From Arthrobacter agilis (GTDB lineage: Bacteria; Actinomycetota; Actinomycetes; Actinomycetales; Micrococcaceae): DNA of 64,000 nucleotides. The position numbers and the translations under genes are program-made. Shown here piece by piece: positions 17,081-25,478 of the stretch; the first letter of the stretch is position 1; every line of letters begins with the position of its first letter. The notes below the pieces were generated by a model. The model saw only the letters and a list, made by a program, of their open reading frames with translations, was not told the DNA's origin and did no database searches. Location: NCBI RefSeq assembly GCF_006494655.1, contig NZ_VHIM01000005.1, forward strand, positions 62,001-126,000, given 5' to 3'.

Positions 17081-17892
17081 TGGCGAAGCCGTCGGGACCC
17101 CGCCCGGAGATCGGCGAGTTCCCGATCGACACCGGCACCTGTGAACTCGAGCCGGATCCGTACAACGCCAACGGCTGGGTGCTGCGCATCAACGGGGTAC
17201 CCAGCTCGCACATCGACCTGGCGGACCCCCTGCAGCTCGACTTCGAGTACATGCGCTGGATCGCATCGCTGGTCGACGCGCGGTGGGCCGGCACGGACAG
17301 GCTCCGGGTGCTGCACCTCGGTGGTGGGGCGTGCTCCCTCGCGCGCCGCTTCGCAGCATCGCATCCGCAGGCGCGCCAGGTCGTCGTCGAACTCGACGGG
17401 CGCCTGGCCGAGCTGGTGCGCCAGTGGTTCGACCTCCCGCGTGCGCCGCTGGTGCGCATCCGGGTCGGCGAGGCCCGGGCCGTGACGGAATCACTCAGCG
17501 AGGCCAGCCGCGATCTCGTGATCCGGGACGTCTTCGCCGGCGCGGTGACTCCGCAGCCGCTCACCACGCGGGAGTTCACCCGGGCGGCCAAGCGTGTTCT
17601 GGCGCCGGACGGCGTGTACGTGGTCAATTGCGGTGACGGCCCGAATCTCGCGATGGCCAAACGTGAGGCCGCGACCATCGGTGCGGAGTTCACCCACACG
17701 GTCATCCTCGCCGACCCGGCCATGCTCAAGGGACGGCGCTACGGGAACGTGATCGTCGCGGGCAGCGATGCGCCGCTCGGTGACGCCCCCGGCCTGGCGC
17801 GGGAACTGCTCGGCGGGGGAGTGCCCGCCCATCTCTGGCAGGACGCGCGGGTGCGCAGCTTCGCCGCGGGGGCACAGGCACTCACGGACTGA
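17080..17892 (+). CDS. Spermidine synthase-like SAM-dependent methyltransferase-fold protein
   Basis: A 270-residue Rossmann-fold protein of the polyamine synthase/fused-MFS spermidine synthase-like group. The nucleotide-binding loop is LHLGGGACSLARRFA (near residue 80), followed by the acidic VVVELDG at the end of beta 2 and RDVFAGAVTPQPL at the position of the catalytic Asp loop. It lacks the long N-terminal beta domain of true spermidine synthases. It could transfer an aminopropyl group or serve as a methyltransferase; the reaction cannot be fixed from sequence. Its start overlaps the stop of a putative 35-codon ORF, and it has no obvious Shine-Dalgarno of its own. Confidence 0.8.
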   Translation: MAKPSGPRPEIGEFPIDTGTCELEPDPYNANGWVLRINGVPSSHIDLADPLQLDFEYMRWIASLVDARWAGTDRLRVLHLGGGACSLARRFAASHPQARQVVVELDGRLAELVRQWFDLPRAPLVRIRVGEARAVTESLSEASRDLVIRDVFAGAVTPQPLTTREFTRAAKRVLAPDGVYVVNCGDGPNLAMAKREAATIGAEFTHTVILADPAMLKGRRYGNVIVAGSDAPLGDAPGLARELLGGGVPAHLWQDARVRSFAAGAQALTD

Positions 17893-17942
17893 TGGCACGG
17901 ACGACGACGGCGGCGCCACCCGCCAGGAACTAGGCTGGGCGC

Positions 17943-19673
17943 GTGGAACCGGGACTGTTGGGCATCATCGGGATCACCGTCCTCGTCGCGGTGGCAGTTC
18001 TCGCCAAACGCGTCGGTGTGGCCGCACCGCTCCTGCTGGTCGTCGTCGGGATCGGGCTCTCGTTCGTCCCGGGGGTGCCCAGTTTCAGCATCCCCGACGA
18101 GTGGATCCTCGGCGGGATCCTTCCGCCGCTCCTCTACGCCGCAGCGATCAAGACACCCGTGACGGACTTCCGCCGGAACCTCACGCCCATCGCGAGTCTC
18201 TCCGTGGCGCTCGTGGTGGTCTCAGCCTTCGTCACGGGACTCATCCTCCACCTGCTGCTCCCCGGGCTCGGCCTGGCGGCGGCCATCGCGCTGGGGGCCG
18301 TCGTGAGCCCGCCCGACGCCGTCGCGGCGACCTCGATCGGGCGACGGCTGGGACTTCCGCCCCGGCTGCTCACGGTGCTGGAGGGCGAAGGGCTCGTGAA
18401 CGACGCCACTGCCCTGGTCCTGCTGCGCAGCGCCGTCGCGGCGTCGGCGGGCGCCATGACCGGGTTCGGGTCCGTCATCGGCGACTTCGTGTTCGCCGTT
18501 GCCGCGGCGGCCCTGGTGGGGTTCGCGGTGGGCCTCGTGACGGTCTTCGTCCGGAGCAGGCTCGACGACCCGGTGCTCGACACCGCGATCTCCTTCGCCG
18601 TCCCGTTCATCGCGTTCGTCCCCGCGGAGGAGCTCGGCGCGTCCGGGGTGCTGGCCGTCGTCGTCGCGGGCCTGTACACGGGCCACCGGAGCGCCAGCCA
18701 CCTCGATGCGCGGGCCCGGATCAGTGACGGCGTGAACTGGCGGACAGTGCAGTTCCTCCTGGAGAACGGCGTCTTCCTGCTCATCGGCCTCGAGATCCGT
18801 GGCCTGCTCCAGAACATCGACGAGTCGCTGCTGAGTATCACGGACACGGTGCTGATCGGCTTGCTGACCACCCTCGTGCTCATCCTCCTGCGCTTCCTGT
18901 GGGTCTTCCCCCTGGTCCTGCTCATGCGGCGACTCCCGAGCAGGGCCGAGCGCCGGTCGGTCCAGCTGCGCCGCGGTCTCGGGCGGTTGCGGCGCAAACG
19001 GACCCTCGATGCGCGGCAGGAGCGGCGGCAGCGCGCCCTCACCCGCCTCTACGAGCGGCGGCAGGCGGATCTCGAGCTCGAGCGCCGCGAGGGGTTCGGC
19101 TGGAAGGGCGCCACCGTCCTCGGCTGGTCCGGCATGCGGGGCGTCGTGACGCTCGCGGCGGCGCAGTCCCTGCCGTCCTCCTTCGCCTACCGCGAGCAAC
19201 TCGTGCTGATCGCGTTCACGGTCGCCGTCGCCACCCTGCTGCTGCAGGGCAGCACCCTGCCGGCGCTCATCCGGCTGCTCAGGATCGAGGGGATCGACGC
19301 CGCGACGGACCGGGAGGAGTCCGCCACGCTCTTCGACGAACTGCGTGTCGAGGGCCTGCGGGTCCTCGACGACGCTCAATCGATCGTCGGCGAGGACGTC
19401 ATGGTGGACGACGACGTCCTGGACCGGGTGCGGGCGGACACGGGCATGCGCGGGGAGTTCGAGTGGGAGAAGGCGCGGTTGCCGGAGCAGAAGCTCGTGC
19501 GGTCACCGCACCGTCAGTACCGCGACCTCCGGCTCGCGGTCCTGGAGGCGGAACGGCAGGCGCTCCTCGCCGCCCGCGCCCGCGGGACCTATTCCTCGCG
19601 CGTCCTGGCGCGAGCGCAGCGCATCATGGACGTCGAGGAGGCCCGCCTGCGGCCGCGGGGCGGCTCCTCCTGA
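17943..19673 (+). CDS. Na+/H+ antiporter, CPA1 (NhaP-like) with long C-terminal tail
   Basis: A 576-residue protein with 12 membrane helices in about residues 1-420, interrupted by a basic cytoplasmic loop (about 330-380, RRLGRLRRKR-like). A soluble tail of about 150 residues follows. The ion-binding segments are VSPPDAVAATSIGRRLGL and GEGLVNDATALVL, the classic Na+/H+ exchanger Asp and Asn-Asp sites. It extrudes Na+ or K+ for pH and salt homeostasis. The start GTG lies 6 nt after TAGGCT (17931-17936), a leaderless layout. It is the second CPA1 gene within 4 kb and the more typical one. Confidence 0.9.
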   Translation: MEPGLLGIIGITVLVAVAVLAKRVGVAAPLLLVVVGIGLSFVPGVPSFSIPDEWILGGILPPLLYAAAIKTPVTDFRRNLTPIASLSVALVVVSAFVTGLILHLLLPGLGLAAAIALGAVVSPPDAVAATSIGRRLGLPPRLLTVLEGEGLVNDATALVLLRSAVAASAGAMTGFGSVIGDFVFAVAAAALVGFAVGLVTVFVRSRLDDPVLDTAISFAVPFIAFVPAEELGASGVLAVVVAGLYTGHRSASHLDARARISDGVNWRTVQFLLENGVFLLIGLEIRGLLQNIDESLLSITDTVLIGLLTTLVLILLRFLWVFPLVLLMRRLPSRAERRSVQLRRGLGRLRRKRTLDARQERRQRALTRLYERRQADLELERREGFGWKGATVLGWSGMRGVVTLAAAQSLPSSFAYREQLVLIAFTVAVATLLLQGSTLPALIRLLRIEGIDAATDREESATLFDELRVEGLRVLDDAQSIVGEDVMVDDDVLDRVRADTGMRGEFEWEKARLPEQKLVRSPHRQYRDLRLAVLEAERQALLAARARGTYSSRVLARAQRIMDVEEARLRPRGGSS

Positions 19674-19683
19674 GCTGCGGACG

Positions 19684-21135
19684 CTAGATGCCGAGCAGTT
19701 CCTCGATGGGCCCGATGCCGAAGAACACCACGAACGCGGCGGCCACGACCCACATGAGCGGGTGGACCTCGCGGCCCCGTCCCTGGATGGCGCGGATCAG
19801 CACGAAGGCGATGAATCCGGCGCCCAGGCCGTTCGCGATCGAGTAGGTGAAAGGCATCAGCGTGAAGGTGAGGAACGCCGGGATGGCGATGCCCCAGTCG
19901 TCGAAGTCGATGCGTCCCACCTGCGCCACCATCATGAAGCCGACCACCACGAGCGCCGGGGCCACGGCCTCGAACGGCACGAGGCTGATCAGCGGCGTGA
20001 GGAACATGGCCAGCAGGAACAGCAGGCCGGTGACCACGTTCGCGAGACCTGTTCGGGCGCCCTCCCCGATGCCGGCGCCCGACTCGACGTAGATCTGGTT
20101 CGAGGACACGGAGCCTGCCCCGCCGGCGACGGCGCCGAGTGCGTCGACGATCAGCACGCGGTCGACGCCCGGGATGTTGCCCTTCTCGTCGACGAGCTTC
20201 GCCTCGTTCGCGAGGCCCACCATGGTGCCCATCGCATCGAAGAAGATGCTCAGCAGGATGGTGAAGGTCAGCAGGAGCGCTGCCGTGCCGCCCAGGTGCC
20301 CGAAGGCGCCGAAGAGGCTCACGTTGCCGATCAGGGTGAGATCGGGGACCCCGACCCACGTGCCCGAGGGCAGTTCCGGTACCACCAGCGACCACCCCGC
20401 GGGGTTCGGGTCCTGGCCGGGCGTGACGCTCGGGCCCACGTCGAACACGGCCTCCAGGACGACGGCGAGCACGGTCGCTGCGAGGACGCCGATGAGGATC
20501 CCCCCGCGGACGCGGCGCACCACGAGGGCGATCGTGAGGATGAGACCGAAGACGAAGACCAGCGTGGGCCAGCCGATGAGCACCCCGCCGAAGCCGAGCC
20601 CCACGGGCACGGTGGTGTTGGCGACGTCCGGCACGCGGCGCACGAAGCCCGCGTTGACGAGGCCGATCAGGGCGATGAAGAGGCCGATGCCGACCACGAT
20701 CGCCGTCTTGAGGCTCTCGGGGACGGCGTTGAAGACCGCCGTCCTGAACCCCGTGAGTACGAGGACGAGCATCGTGAGGCCCGCCAGCATGACGAGGCCC
20801 ATGATGTCCGGCCAGGTCAGCCCCGGGTTGGTGGCCACCGTGATGGCGACGAACGCGTTGACGCCGAGACCCGTGGCCAGGGCGAACGGGTACTTGGCCC
20901 AGGCCCCCATCACGATGGTCAGGATGCCCGCGACGAGGGCCGTGACGGCGGCGACCCGTTCGAAGCCCAGCTCGGCGCCGGAGGAATCCGCGCCGGCAAG
21001 GATCAGGGGATTGAGCACCACGATGTAGCTCATGGCGAAGAAGGTGGCGAGGCCACCACGGATCTCCCGCGAGAACGTCGACCCCCGCTGCGTGATGTCG
21101 AAGTAGCGGTCCAGCACGGAACCAGTTTTGAGCAT
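19684..21135 (-). CDS. NCS2 family purine permease (AzgA/PbuG-like)
   Basis: A 483-residue permease with about 12-14 helices. Family signatures include the N-terminal DRYFDITQRGSTFSREIRGG, the GLGVNAFVAITVATNPGLTW helix and SNQIYVESGAGIGEGARTGL near the second half-helix pair. These match the AzgA/PbuG branch of NCS2, which imports hypoxanthine, guanine or adenine with protons. GAGGA lies upstream of the ATG. Its 3' end is only 10 nt from the end of the convergent antiporter gene. No purine riboswitch fold was recognised in the 140 nt upstream. Confidence 0.92.
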   Translation of the reverse strand: MLKTGSVLDRYFDITQRGSTFSREIRGGLATFFAMSYIVVLNPLILAGADSSGAELGFERVAAVTALVAGILTIVMGAWAKYPFALATGLGVNAFVAITVATNPGLTWPDIMGLVMLAGLTMLVLVLTGFRTAVFNAVPESLKTAIVVGIGLFIALIGLVNAGFVRRVPDVANTTVPVGLGFGGVLIGWPTLVFVFGLILTIALVVRRVRGGILIGVLAATVLAVVLEAVFDVGPSVTPGQDPNPAGWSLVVPELPSGTWVGVPDLTLIGNVSLFGAFGHLGGTAALLLTFTILLSIFFDAMGTMVGLANEAKLVDEKGNIPGVDRVLIVDALGAVAGGAGSVSSNQIYVESGAGIGEGARTGLANVVTGLLFLLAMFLTPLISLVPFEAVAPALVVVGFMMVAQVGRIDFDDWGIAIPAFLTFTLMPFTYSIANGLGAGFIAFVLIRAIQGRGREVHPLMWVVAAAFVVFFGIGPIEELLGI

Positions 21136-21275
21136 GGGGGATCCTCGGGCGGAAGGGGCAGGGGAGCAGTCGCGAAGATTCTATCCCGGTGACCGGCGGA
21201 GAGCCGTCCGCGTAACGCGGTCCGACCGCGCAGATGTCCCAGCACGCGGTCGGAGTGTCCGCGTAGGGTTGCACC

Positions 21276-21908
21276 ATGGCTGCCCTTCTCCCCGTGACCC
21301 CCCAGCATCCGGCGACAACCCCCGGCGGGCGTCGTCGCCGTGCCCGTAGCGTCTCCGCCCTGGTCTCCGCCGTCGTCCTCGCCTTCACCGTGCTCCTCGG
21401 GGCCGGTGGTGCAGCCCAGGCACACGATGAGCTGACCGGTACCACCCCGGCCGACGGCGCCACCCTCGAGGTGCTGCCCCCGAGTCTCGAACTGGACTTC
21501 TCCAATGTCCCCTCGGGGATCGGCGCTCAGGTGCAGGTTCTGGACGAGGCCGGGAAGGACTGGGCGGACGGGCCCGTCGAGATCGTGGACCGGTCCGCCA
21601 CGCAGGCACTGCAGCCCGGTGCGCCCGCCGGCGAGTACACGGTGAACTGGCGCGTCGTGAGTTCCGACTCCCACCCGATCGAGGGCACCTTCGCCTTCAC
21701 CGCCCAGCAAGGCTCGACGACGGCTCCCGATGTGGCCACGACCGCCGGCCCGATCGATGCGCAGGACGCACCGGACAACGAGGTCGAGCGGGCGGGCGTC
21801 AGTGACTTCCCGTGGAGCATCATCCTGATGATCGGGGCGCTCGTGGTCATCGCCGTCGTACTCGGCGTCACGGCCCGGAAGAAGCTCGGAGCCGGCAGGC
21901 AGGGGTAG
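21276..21908 (+). CDS. CopC-domain copper-binding protein with C-terminal anchor
   Basis: A 210-residue exported protein. The signal peptide (to about residue 48) is cleaved before HDELTGTTPADGATL, so the mature protein would begin at the His that forms the Cu(II)-binding amino-terminal site. The CopC/YobN fold covers about 49-145, ending in DSHPIEGTFAFT with further metal ligands. A Pro/Ala/Asp linker leads to one C-terminal helix (about 178-200) and a basic tail, so it is membrane-anchored. It should bind copper outside the cell. No CopD-like gene is adjacent. ATG lies 6 nt after TAGGGT (21264-21269), the leaderless spacing. Confidence 0.87.
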   Translation: MAALLPVTPQHPATTPGGRRRRARSVSALVSAVVLAFTVLLGAGGAAQAHDELTGTTPADGATLEVLPPSLELDFSNVPSGIGAQVQVLDEAGKDWADGPVEIVDRSATQALQPGAPAGEYTVNWRVVSSDSHPIEGTFAFTAQQGSTTAPDVATTAGPIDAQDAPDNEVERAGVSDFPWSIILMIGALVVIAVVLGVTARKKLGAGRQG

Positions 21909-21968
21909 GCGGCGCGGGTACCGAACGGCGGACGCGGACCAGCGTCCGGACGGGCAGGACCCCGGGGG

Positions 21969-22622
21969 TCAGGCTCCGAGTGGTGAGATGGCGGCGCGGG
22001 GCGGCGAGATGCGGTTCAGCACGGCCGGGCCCTGTGCCTGGATGGCGTCGCTGACGAGCTTCGCCTGACGCAGGATCTCCCGCGTGGTGGGTGTCAGCAG
22101 CTCGCCGACTCCTACCAGGTGCAGGCCGATGGCCCGCAGTGCCGCCCTGAAGTCCCGGCCGATCGCGATGCCCATGGAGCGCAGGAACCTGCGCAGTTCG
22201 TTCTGCGGATACTTGGTGAGCACCACGTGGTCGGCGAGCAGGACACCGTCGGCCGTCTGGACGGCCCATTTCTTGCTGCCCACGGGTGCGGTGATGAGCT
22301 TGGGGTGCCCGATGATGCTGAGGTGTTCCGCGACGGTGCTCTGCCGGACGTCGAGTTGGTGGGCGGCGGCGTAGCCGCGAAGGAGCCGCATGAGCTCGGT
22401 GCGCTCCGAGAGGGAGACCGTGTCCGTCATGACCGTTCGCATGGCGCCGGAGTCGAAGCACTCGAGGCTCTCGACGACGATCGAGTCGATACCGCGGCGG
22501 CTGAGTTCGCTCGCGACGGCGAGGCCGGACAGCCCGGAGCCGATCACCACGGTGCTCGTCTGCTCTGCCGGTGCGGACATCGCCGACGCAGAACGGACCG
22601 GATCAAGCGGCAGCGCATCCAC
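21969..22622 (-). CDS. Short FAD/NAD(P)-binding Rossmann protein
   Basis: A 217-residue protein whose N-terminal third is a clear dinucleotide-binding fold: STVVIGSGLSGLAVASELSR with GxGxxG, then the acidic end IVVES of the second strand. The rest resembles the middle of flavin-containing monooxygenase or NAD(P)-binding oxidoreductase proteins but is far shorter than the usual 350-450 residues. It lacks an evident second dinucleotide site. It may be a reduced, specialised form or a decayed gene. Two starts are possible, 22622 and 22580 (MSAPAEQT). A 13-bp inverted repeat lies about 30-60 nt upstream of the longer start. Confidence 0.6.
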   Translation of the reverse strand: MDALPLDPVRSASAMSAPAEQTSTVVIGSGLSGLAVASELSRRGIDSIVVESLECFDSGAMRTVMTDTVSLSERTELMRLLRGYAAAHQLDVRQSTVAEHLSIIGHPKLITAPVGSKKWAVQTADGVLLADHVVLTKYPQNELRRFLRSMGIAIGRDFRAALRAIGLHLVGVGELLTPTTREILRQAKLVSDAIQAQGPAVLNRISPPRAAISPLGA

Positions 22623-22650
22623 CGAGTTACCTCCACACGAAGCATTGGTC

Positions 22651-22684
22651 CCGTACGGCCCGGCGCCTCTTCCGGGCCGTACGG
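22651..22684. promoter_or_regulatory. 13-bp perfect inverted repeat between divergent genes
   Basis: CCGTACGGCCCGG pairs with CCGGGCCGTACGG around an 8-nt spacer. It lies in the 275-nt region between the divergent flavoprotein and UspA genes, so it cannot be an ordinary terminator for either. It could be an operator or a leader hairpin for the minus-strand gene. Downstream (22775-22785) the AT-rich TATATAACTT may be the -10 region of the UspA gene. Confidence 0.6.
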
Positions 22685-22897
22685 ACTCTTGGCTGCGAAC
22701 GGGTCAGCCAAGAGCACTACGCGCAGGGAACGTGCCCGAGGGCCAGCCCCGGCAACGGGTTCTCGAAGCCTATATAACTTTTTGGACCGTGGATAGGCCG
22801 CGCCCGGGGTGTGGATGGACCGATGAACGACAGTGCGCTACAAATGGTTGACCGGCCGCCACAGGTGGCAGGGACACGCGACCGAGGGAGGCCTGCC

Positions 22898-23923
22898 GTG
22901 GGCAGCGAGCATGCACAGGGACCGTCGCAGGGGCTGGCGCAGCACGGGATAGTCGTCGGTGTGGACGGCTCGGACCAGAGCACGTGCGCGCTGCTCTGGG
23001 CGGCGCAGGAGGCCGAGCGGCGAAAGGCCCCGCTCTATGTGGTGACCGCTTACACCATCCCCGTCTTCGCGGCGTCGAGCATGGACGCCGGGTATGCCAC
23101 GGTGGACGACGACGTGATCCGGGACAGCGCGCAGTCCGTGCTACAGGAGGCCCTGACGCATATCGAGGGCATCTCCGTGGAGGTGCACGCCCGCATCGAA
23201 ACCGGCGACGCGGCCGGCGTGCTCCTCGACCTGTCCGAGGAGGCCGAGCTGATGGTGGTCGGCTCGCGTGGCCGCGGAGGCTTCGTGGGACGCCTACTCG
23301 GCTCGGTCAGCAGCGCCCTCCCGGCGCATGCGAAGTGCCCGACGGCGGTCATCCCCGTGTGCACCGGGGCGCGCCTCGGCCGTCCCGACCTGGGGAAGAA
23401 GCAGGGCAGGGACCGGGACGGCGGTAGCTCGGAGGCCGTCGTCGAGCCCGTGGTCGTGGTCGGCGTCGACGGCTCGGAGCAGGCCCGCATGGCATCGCTC
23501 GCGGCCGCCGAGGAAGCGCGGTCGCGCGGGCTCGCCCTTCGGGTGATCTGCTCCGTCGCACCCTTCAACGGGTCGCTCGCCTGGGTACCCGCGCCCGTGG
23601 ACCGGGAGGCCCTGCACGCCGATCTCGCCGTCCAGCTGGCGGCAGGGCGCGACTGGCTGCAGAGCCACTACCCCGACGTGGACATCCGGGTCGAGCTCGT
23701 GGACGGGTCCCCGGCGGAGGTCCTCATCAGTGCGTCCGCGACGTCGGAACTGCTGGTCGTGGGGACGCGCGGCCGGGGCGGTTTCACCGGCATGCTCCTC
23801 GGCTCGACGAGCCAGGGTGTGCTGCACCATGCGCGGGGACCCGTGCTCGTGGTCCCCGACCGTGCCGATCCGCGCCTCGAGGACCGGAGCGCTTTCGGCC
23901 CGATGATCGCTCCCGCCCGCTGA
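22898..23923 (+). CDS. Universal stress protein with two UspA domains
   Basis: A 341-residue cytoplasmic protein with tandem UspA domains. Domain 1 starts IVVGVDGSDQST and has the ATP-binding loop GSRGRGGFVGRLLGSVS. Domain 2 starts VVVGVDGSEQAR and has GTRGRGGFTGMLLGSTS. Both keep the G-x2-G-x9-G-S/T pattern, so both are predicted to bind ATP. Tandem UspA proteins in actinobacteria support survival in dormancy, low oxygen or stationary phase. The frame is open from 22811, but GTG 22898 has an excellent GAGGGAGG 6 nt upstream, and the extra N-terminal 29 residues look noncoding. Confidence 0.9.
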   Translation: MGSEHAQGPSQGLAQHGIVVGVDGSDQSTCALLWAAQEAERRKAPLYVVTAYTIPVFAASSMDAGYATVDDDVIRDSAQSVLQEALTHIEGISVEVHARIETGDAAGVLLDLSEEAELMVVGSRGRGGFVGRLLGSVSSALPAHAKCPTAVIPVCTGARLGRPDLGKKQGRDRDGGSSEAVVEPVVVVGVDGSEQARMASLAAAEEARSRGLALRVICSVAPFNGSLAWVPAPVDREALHADLAVQLAAGRDWLQSHYPDVDIRVELVDGSPAEVLISASATSELLVVGTRGRGGFTGMLLGSTSQGVLHHARGPVLVVPDRADPRLEDRSAFGPMIAPAR

Positions 23924-23938
23924 TCGACACTCCTGCGG

Positions 23939-23956
23939 GCGGAGGCTCACCTCCGC
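23939..23956. terminator. Hairpin between convergent UspA and small secreted-protein genes
   Basis: GCGGAGG pairs with CCTCCGC around a 4-nt loop, 16 nt after the UspA stop codon. There is no T-run. It may act for both strands. Confidence 0.45.
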
Positions 23957-23998
23957 TCGACGCCCCTCCCTCGCGTCCCGGGCCCCCAACTGCGTGCC

Positions 23999-24220
23999 TC
24001 AGATGCGACCGGCGGACGTCCCTTCGATCTCCCTGACCAGACCTGCCGCGGTGGCTGTGTCGTCCTGAGTGCGCCGGATGTCCTGATCGGAGGGGATGTC
24101 CGAGACCCGGGGGAGCGGGGCGTTCGGAGCGGCGAGGGAGGGAACGGCGGCTGTGCAGCCGATCACGACGACGGCGACCAGTGTTGCAAGGCTTCGACGC
24201 AGGTTGTCATTCCATGGCAC
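23999..24220 (-). CDS. 73-residue exported protein, possibly a truncated gene
   Basis: A short ORF with a good signal peptide (basic NDNLRRS, hydrophobic LATLVAVVVIGCTAAV, cleavage near LAA). About 45 charged residues follow (VSDIPSDQDIRRTQDD) and resemble the start of the coiled-coil region of actinobacterial NlpC/P60 cell-wall hydrolases. It ends there without any catalytic domain. It may be a real small secreted peptide or an N-terminal remnant. The start is GTG. It lies 16 nt downstream of the zincin gene on the same strand, so they may share a transcript. Confidence 0.5.
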   Translation of the reverse strand: MPWNDNLRRSLATLVAVVVIGCTAAVPSLAAPNAPLPRVSDIPSDQDIRRTQDDTATAAGLVREIEGTSAGRI

Positions 24221-24236
24221 CTGCGTGCGTGTCGGC

Positions 24237-24608
24237 CTACCCCCACCCGAGCTCGTGCAGCCGATCGTCGTCGATTCCGAAGTGGTGGGCTATCTCGTGC
24301 ACCACCGTCACCAGGATCTCCTCCACCAGTTCCTCGCGGGACTCGCAGTGGCGCATGAGCGGTCCGCGGAAGATGCTGATCCGGTCGGGGAGCGATCCGC
24401 TCGCCCACCAGGAATCGCGTTCGGTCAGTGGCGTGCCCTCGTAGAGGCCGAGCAGCTCGGTGTCCGGCGGCTCGCCCGGACCCGGCTGGTACTCCTCGAC
24501 GACGAAGATGGCCACGTTGTCCATGGCGCGCGCAAGGTCCTCTGGGATGCGGTCGATGGCATCGTCGACGGCATCCTCGAATTCCGGGCGCGGGATCTCG
24601 AAGGGCAC
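24237..24608 (-). CDS. Minimal zincin-like metallopeptidase (PF06262 type)
   Basis: A 123-residue cytoplasmic protein with the active-site pattern HEIAHHFGIDDDRLHELG, an HExxH with a third ligand downstream, near its C-terminus. The phrase GLYEGTPLTERDSW, then PDRISIFRGPLMR before it, is typical of this small actinobacterial and alphaproteobacterial family. The biological substrate is unknown. The start is GTG; TACGAT (24615-24620) is exactly 6 nt upstream on the minus strand with no Shine-Dalgarno, so the mRNA is probably leaderless. Confidence 0.88.
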   Translation of the reverse strand: MPFEIPRPEFEDAVDDAIDRIPEDLARAMDNVAIFVVEEYQPGPGEPPDTELLGLYEGTPLTERDSWWASGSLPDRISIFRGPLMRHCESREELVEEILVTVVHEIAHHFGIDDDRLHELGWG

Positions 24609-24732
24609 GCCCTGATCGTACCGATTCCCTGCAGCCGCACCGGTCCGGGGTGAGCTCGGGGCGAGCCAGGGGACTCGGGTGCTTCCCAGCCCGCACGCGC
24701 GCCTGACCCGGGCGGGCGCCCCTGGTGCGATT

Positions 24733-24761
24733 TTGTGGAATCCCTTCCGTGCCCCTATAGT
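24733..24761 (+). promoter_or_regulatory. Promoter of the tRNA cluster
   Basis: TTGTGG (24733-24738) and TATAGT (24756-24761) are separated by 17 nt, about 80 nt upstream of tRNA-Glu. The surrounding AT-rich sequence stands out from the GC-rich background. Confidence 0.65.
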
Positions 24762-24841
24762 TTTATAGGTCCACGACAGGGAGTGATCCGCCGGGAAAGC
24801 AGGTCTTCCGGCAGGTAGCGGTACTTCGACGCGTGGCCCGG

Positions 24842-24914
24842 GCCCCCATCGTTTAGCGGCCTAGGACACCGCCCTTTCACGGCGGCAGCACGGGTTCGAA
24901 TCCCGTTGGGGGTA
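24842..24914 (+). tRNA. tRNA-Glu (TTC)
   Basis: A 73-nt cloverleaf. The acceptor stem pairs GCCCCCA with TGGGGGT, the anticodon loop reads CTTTCAC with anticodon TTC, and the T arm contains GGTTCGAAT. CCA is not encoded. It is the first of three tRNA genes. Confidence 0.96.
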
Positions 24915-25002
24915 CGCATGGGCAGCCCTCACGGGCGGTCAACCGGCACGAAAAGTGCTGGTAGGCTGGAGCTCTTGCAAAAACAGCAAGTGATGTTAGC
25001 AA

Positions 25003-25076
25003 GGCCCTGTAGCGCAGTTGGTTAGCGCGCCGCCCTGTCACGGCGGAGGTCGCGGGTTCAAGTCCCGTCAGGGTCG
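25003..25076 (+). tRNA. tRNA-Asp (GTC)
   Basis: A 74-nt cloverleaf. The acceptor stem pairs GGCCCTG with CAGGGTC, the anticodon loop CTGTCAC carries anticodon GTC, and the T arm contains GGTTCAAGT. CCA is not encoded. Confidence 0.96.
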
Positions 25077-25145
25077 CTCAGGCGGCTGGTACCCCTCGGG
25101 GGCCGGCCGGGCTGGATACGGTGATCATCGGAATGATGGTCGCAA

Positions 25146-25218
25146 GGCTCTGTAGCTCAGTTGGTAGAGCGTTCGACTGAAAATCGAAAGGTCACCGGAT
25201 CGACGCCGGTCGGAGCCA
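25146..25218 (+). tRNA. tRNA-Phe (GAA)
   Basis: A 73-nt cloverleaf. The acceptor stem pairs GGCTCTG with CGGAGCC including one G-T pair, and the anticodon is GAA within CTGAAAA. CCA is not encoded. The order Glu-Asp-Phe is common in actinobacteria. No integrase or duplicated 3' end marks it as an attachment site. Confidence 0.96.
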
Positions 25219-25224
25219 CCGCTG

Positions 25225-25259
25225 AAAACCCCGTAGTTCCTCGGAACGCGGGGTTTTTT
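25225..25259 (+). terminator. Rho-independent terminator of the tRNA cluster
   Basis: The arm AAAACCCCG pairs perfectly with CGGGGTTTT, an inner GTTC/GGAAC helix adds stability, and a run of six T follows. It lies 6 nt after tRNA-Phe. Confidence 0.92.
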
Positions 25260-25478
25260 CGTGCACCCTCTTCTCGATCTCCCGCGCGCCGGCCGGCCGG
25301 CGCGTGCGCCTCCCAGCCAATCCGCTGGTTGGCCCCGTACGATCAGCGCGGGTGCGACGCGTCCGTCGAGAAGTCCCGCGGCCGGAGTCCGGACGTTACC
25401 CAGGAGAACCACCTGGGAGAGGAGTGGGACCCTCGCCCGTTGTCACCTCCGGCACTGCACCGATCTGAAAGGACACTT

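Noticed and set aside
25146-25259. Integration site at tRNA-Phe
   Set aside because: No integrase, no duplicated tRNA 3' end and no foreign-looking genes follow. The downstream terminator and Asp23 operon look native.
25161-25478. N-terminal extension of the lipoprotein frame into tRNA-Phe
   Set aside because: It overlaps a tRNA and a terminator. GTG 25479 has a good Shine-Dalgarno and starts the signal peptide.
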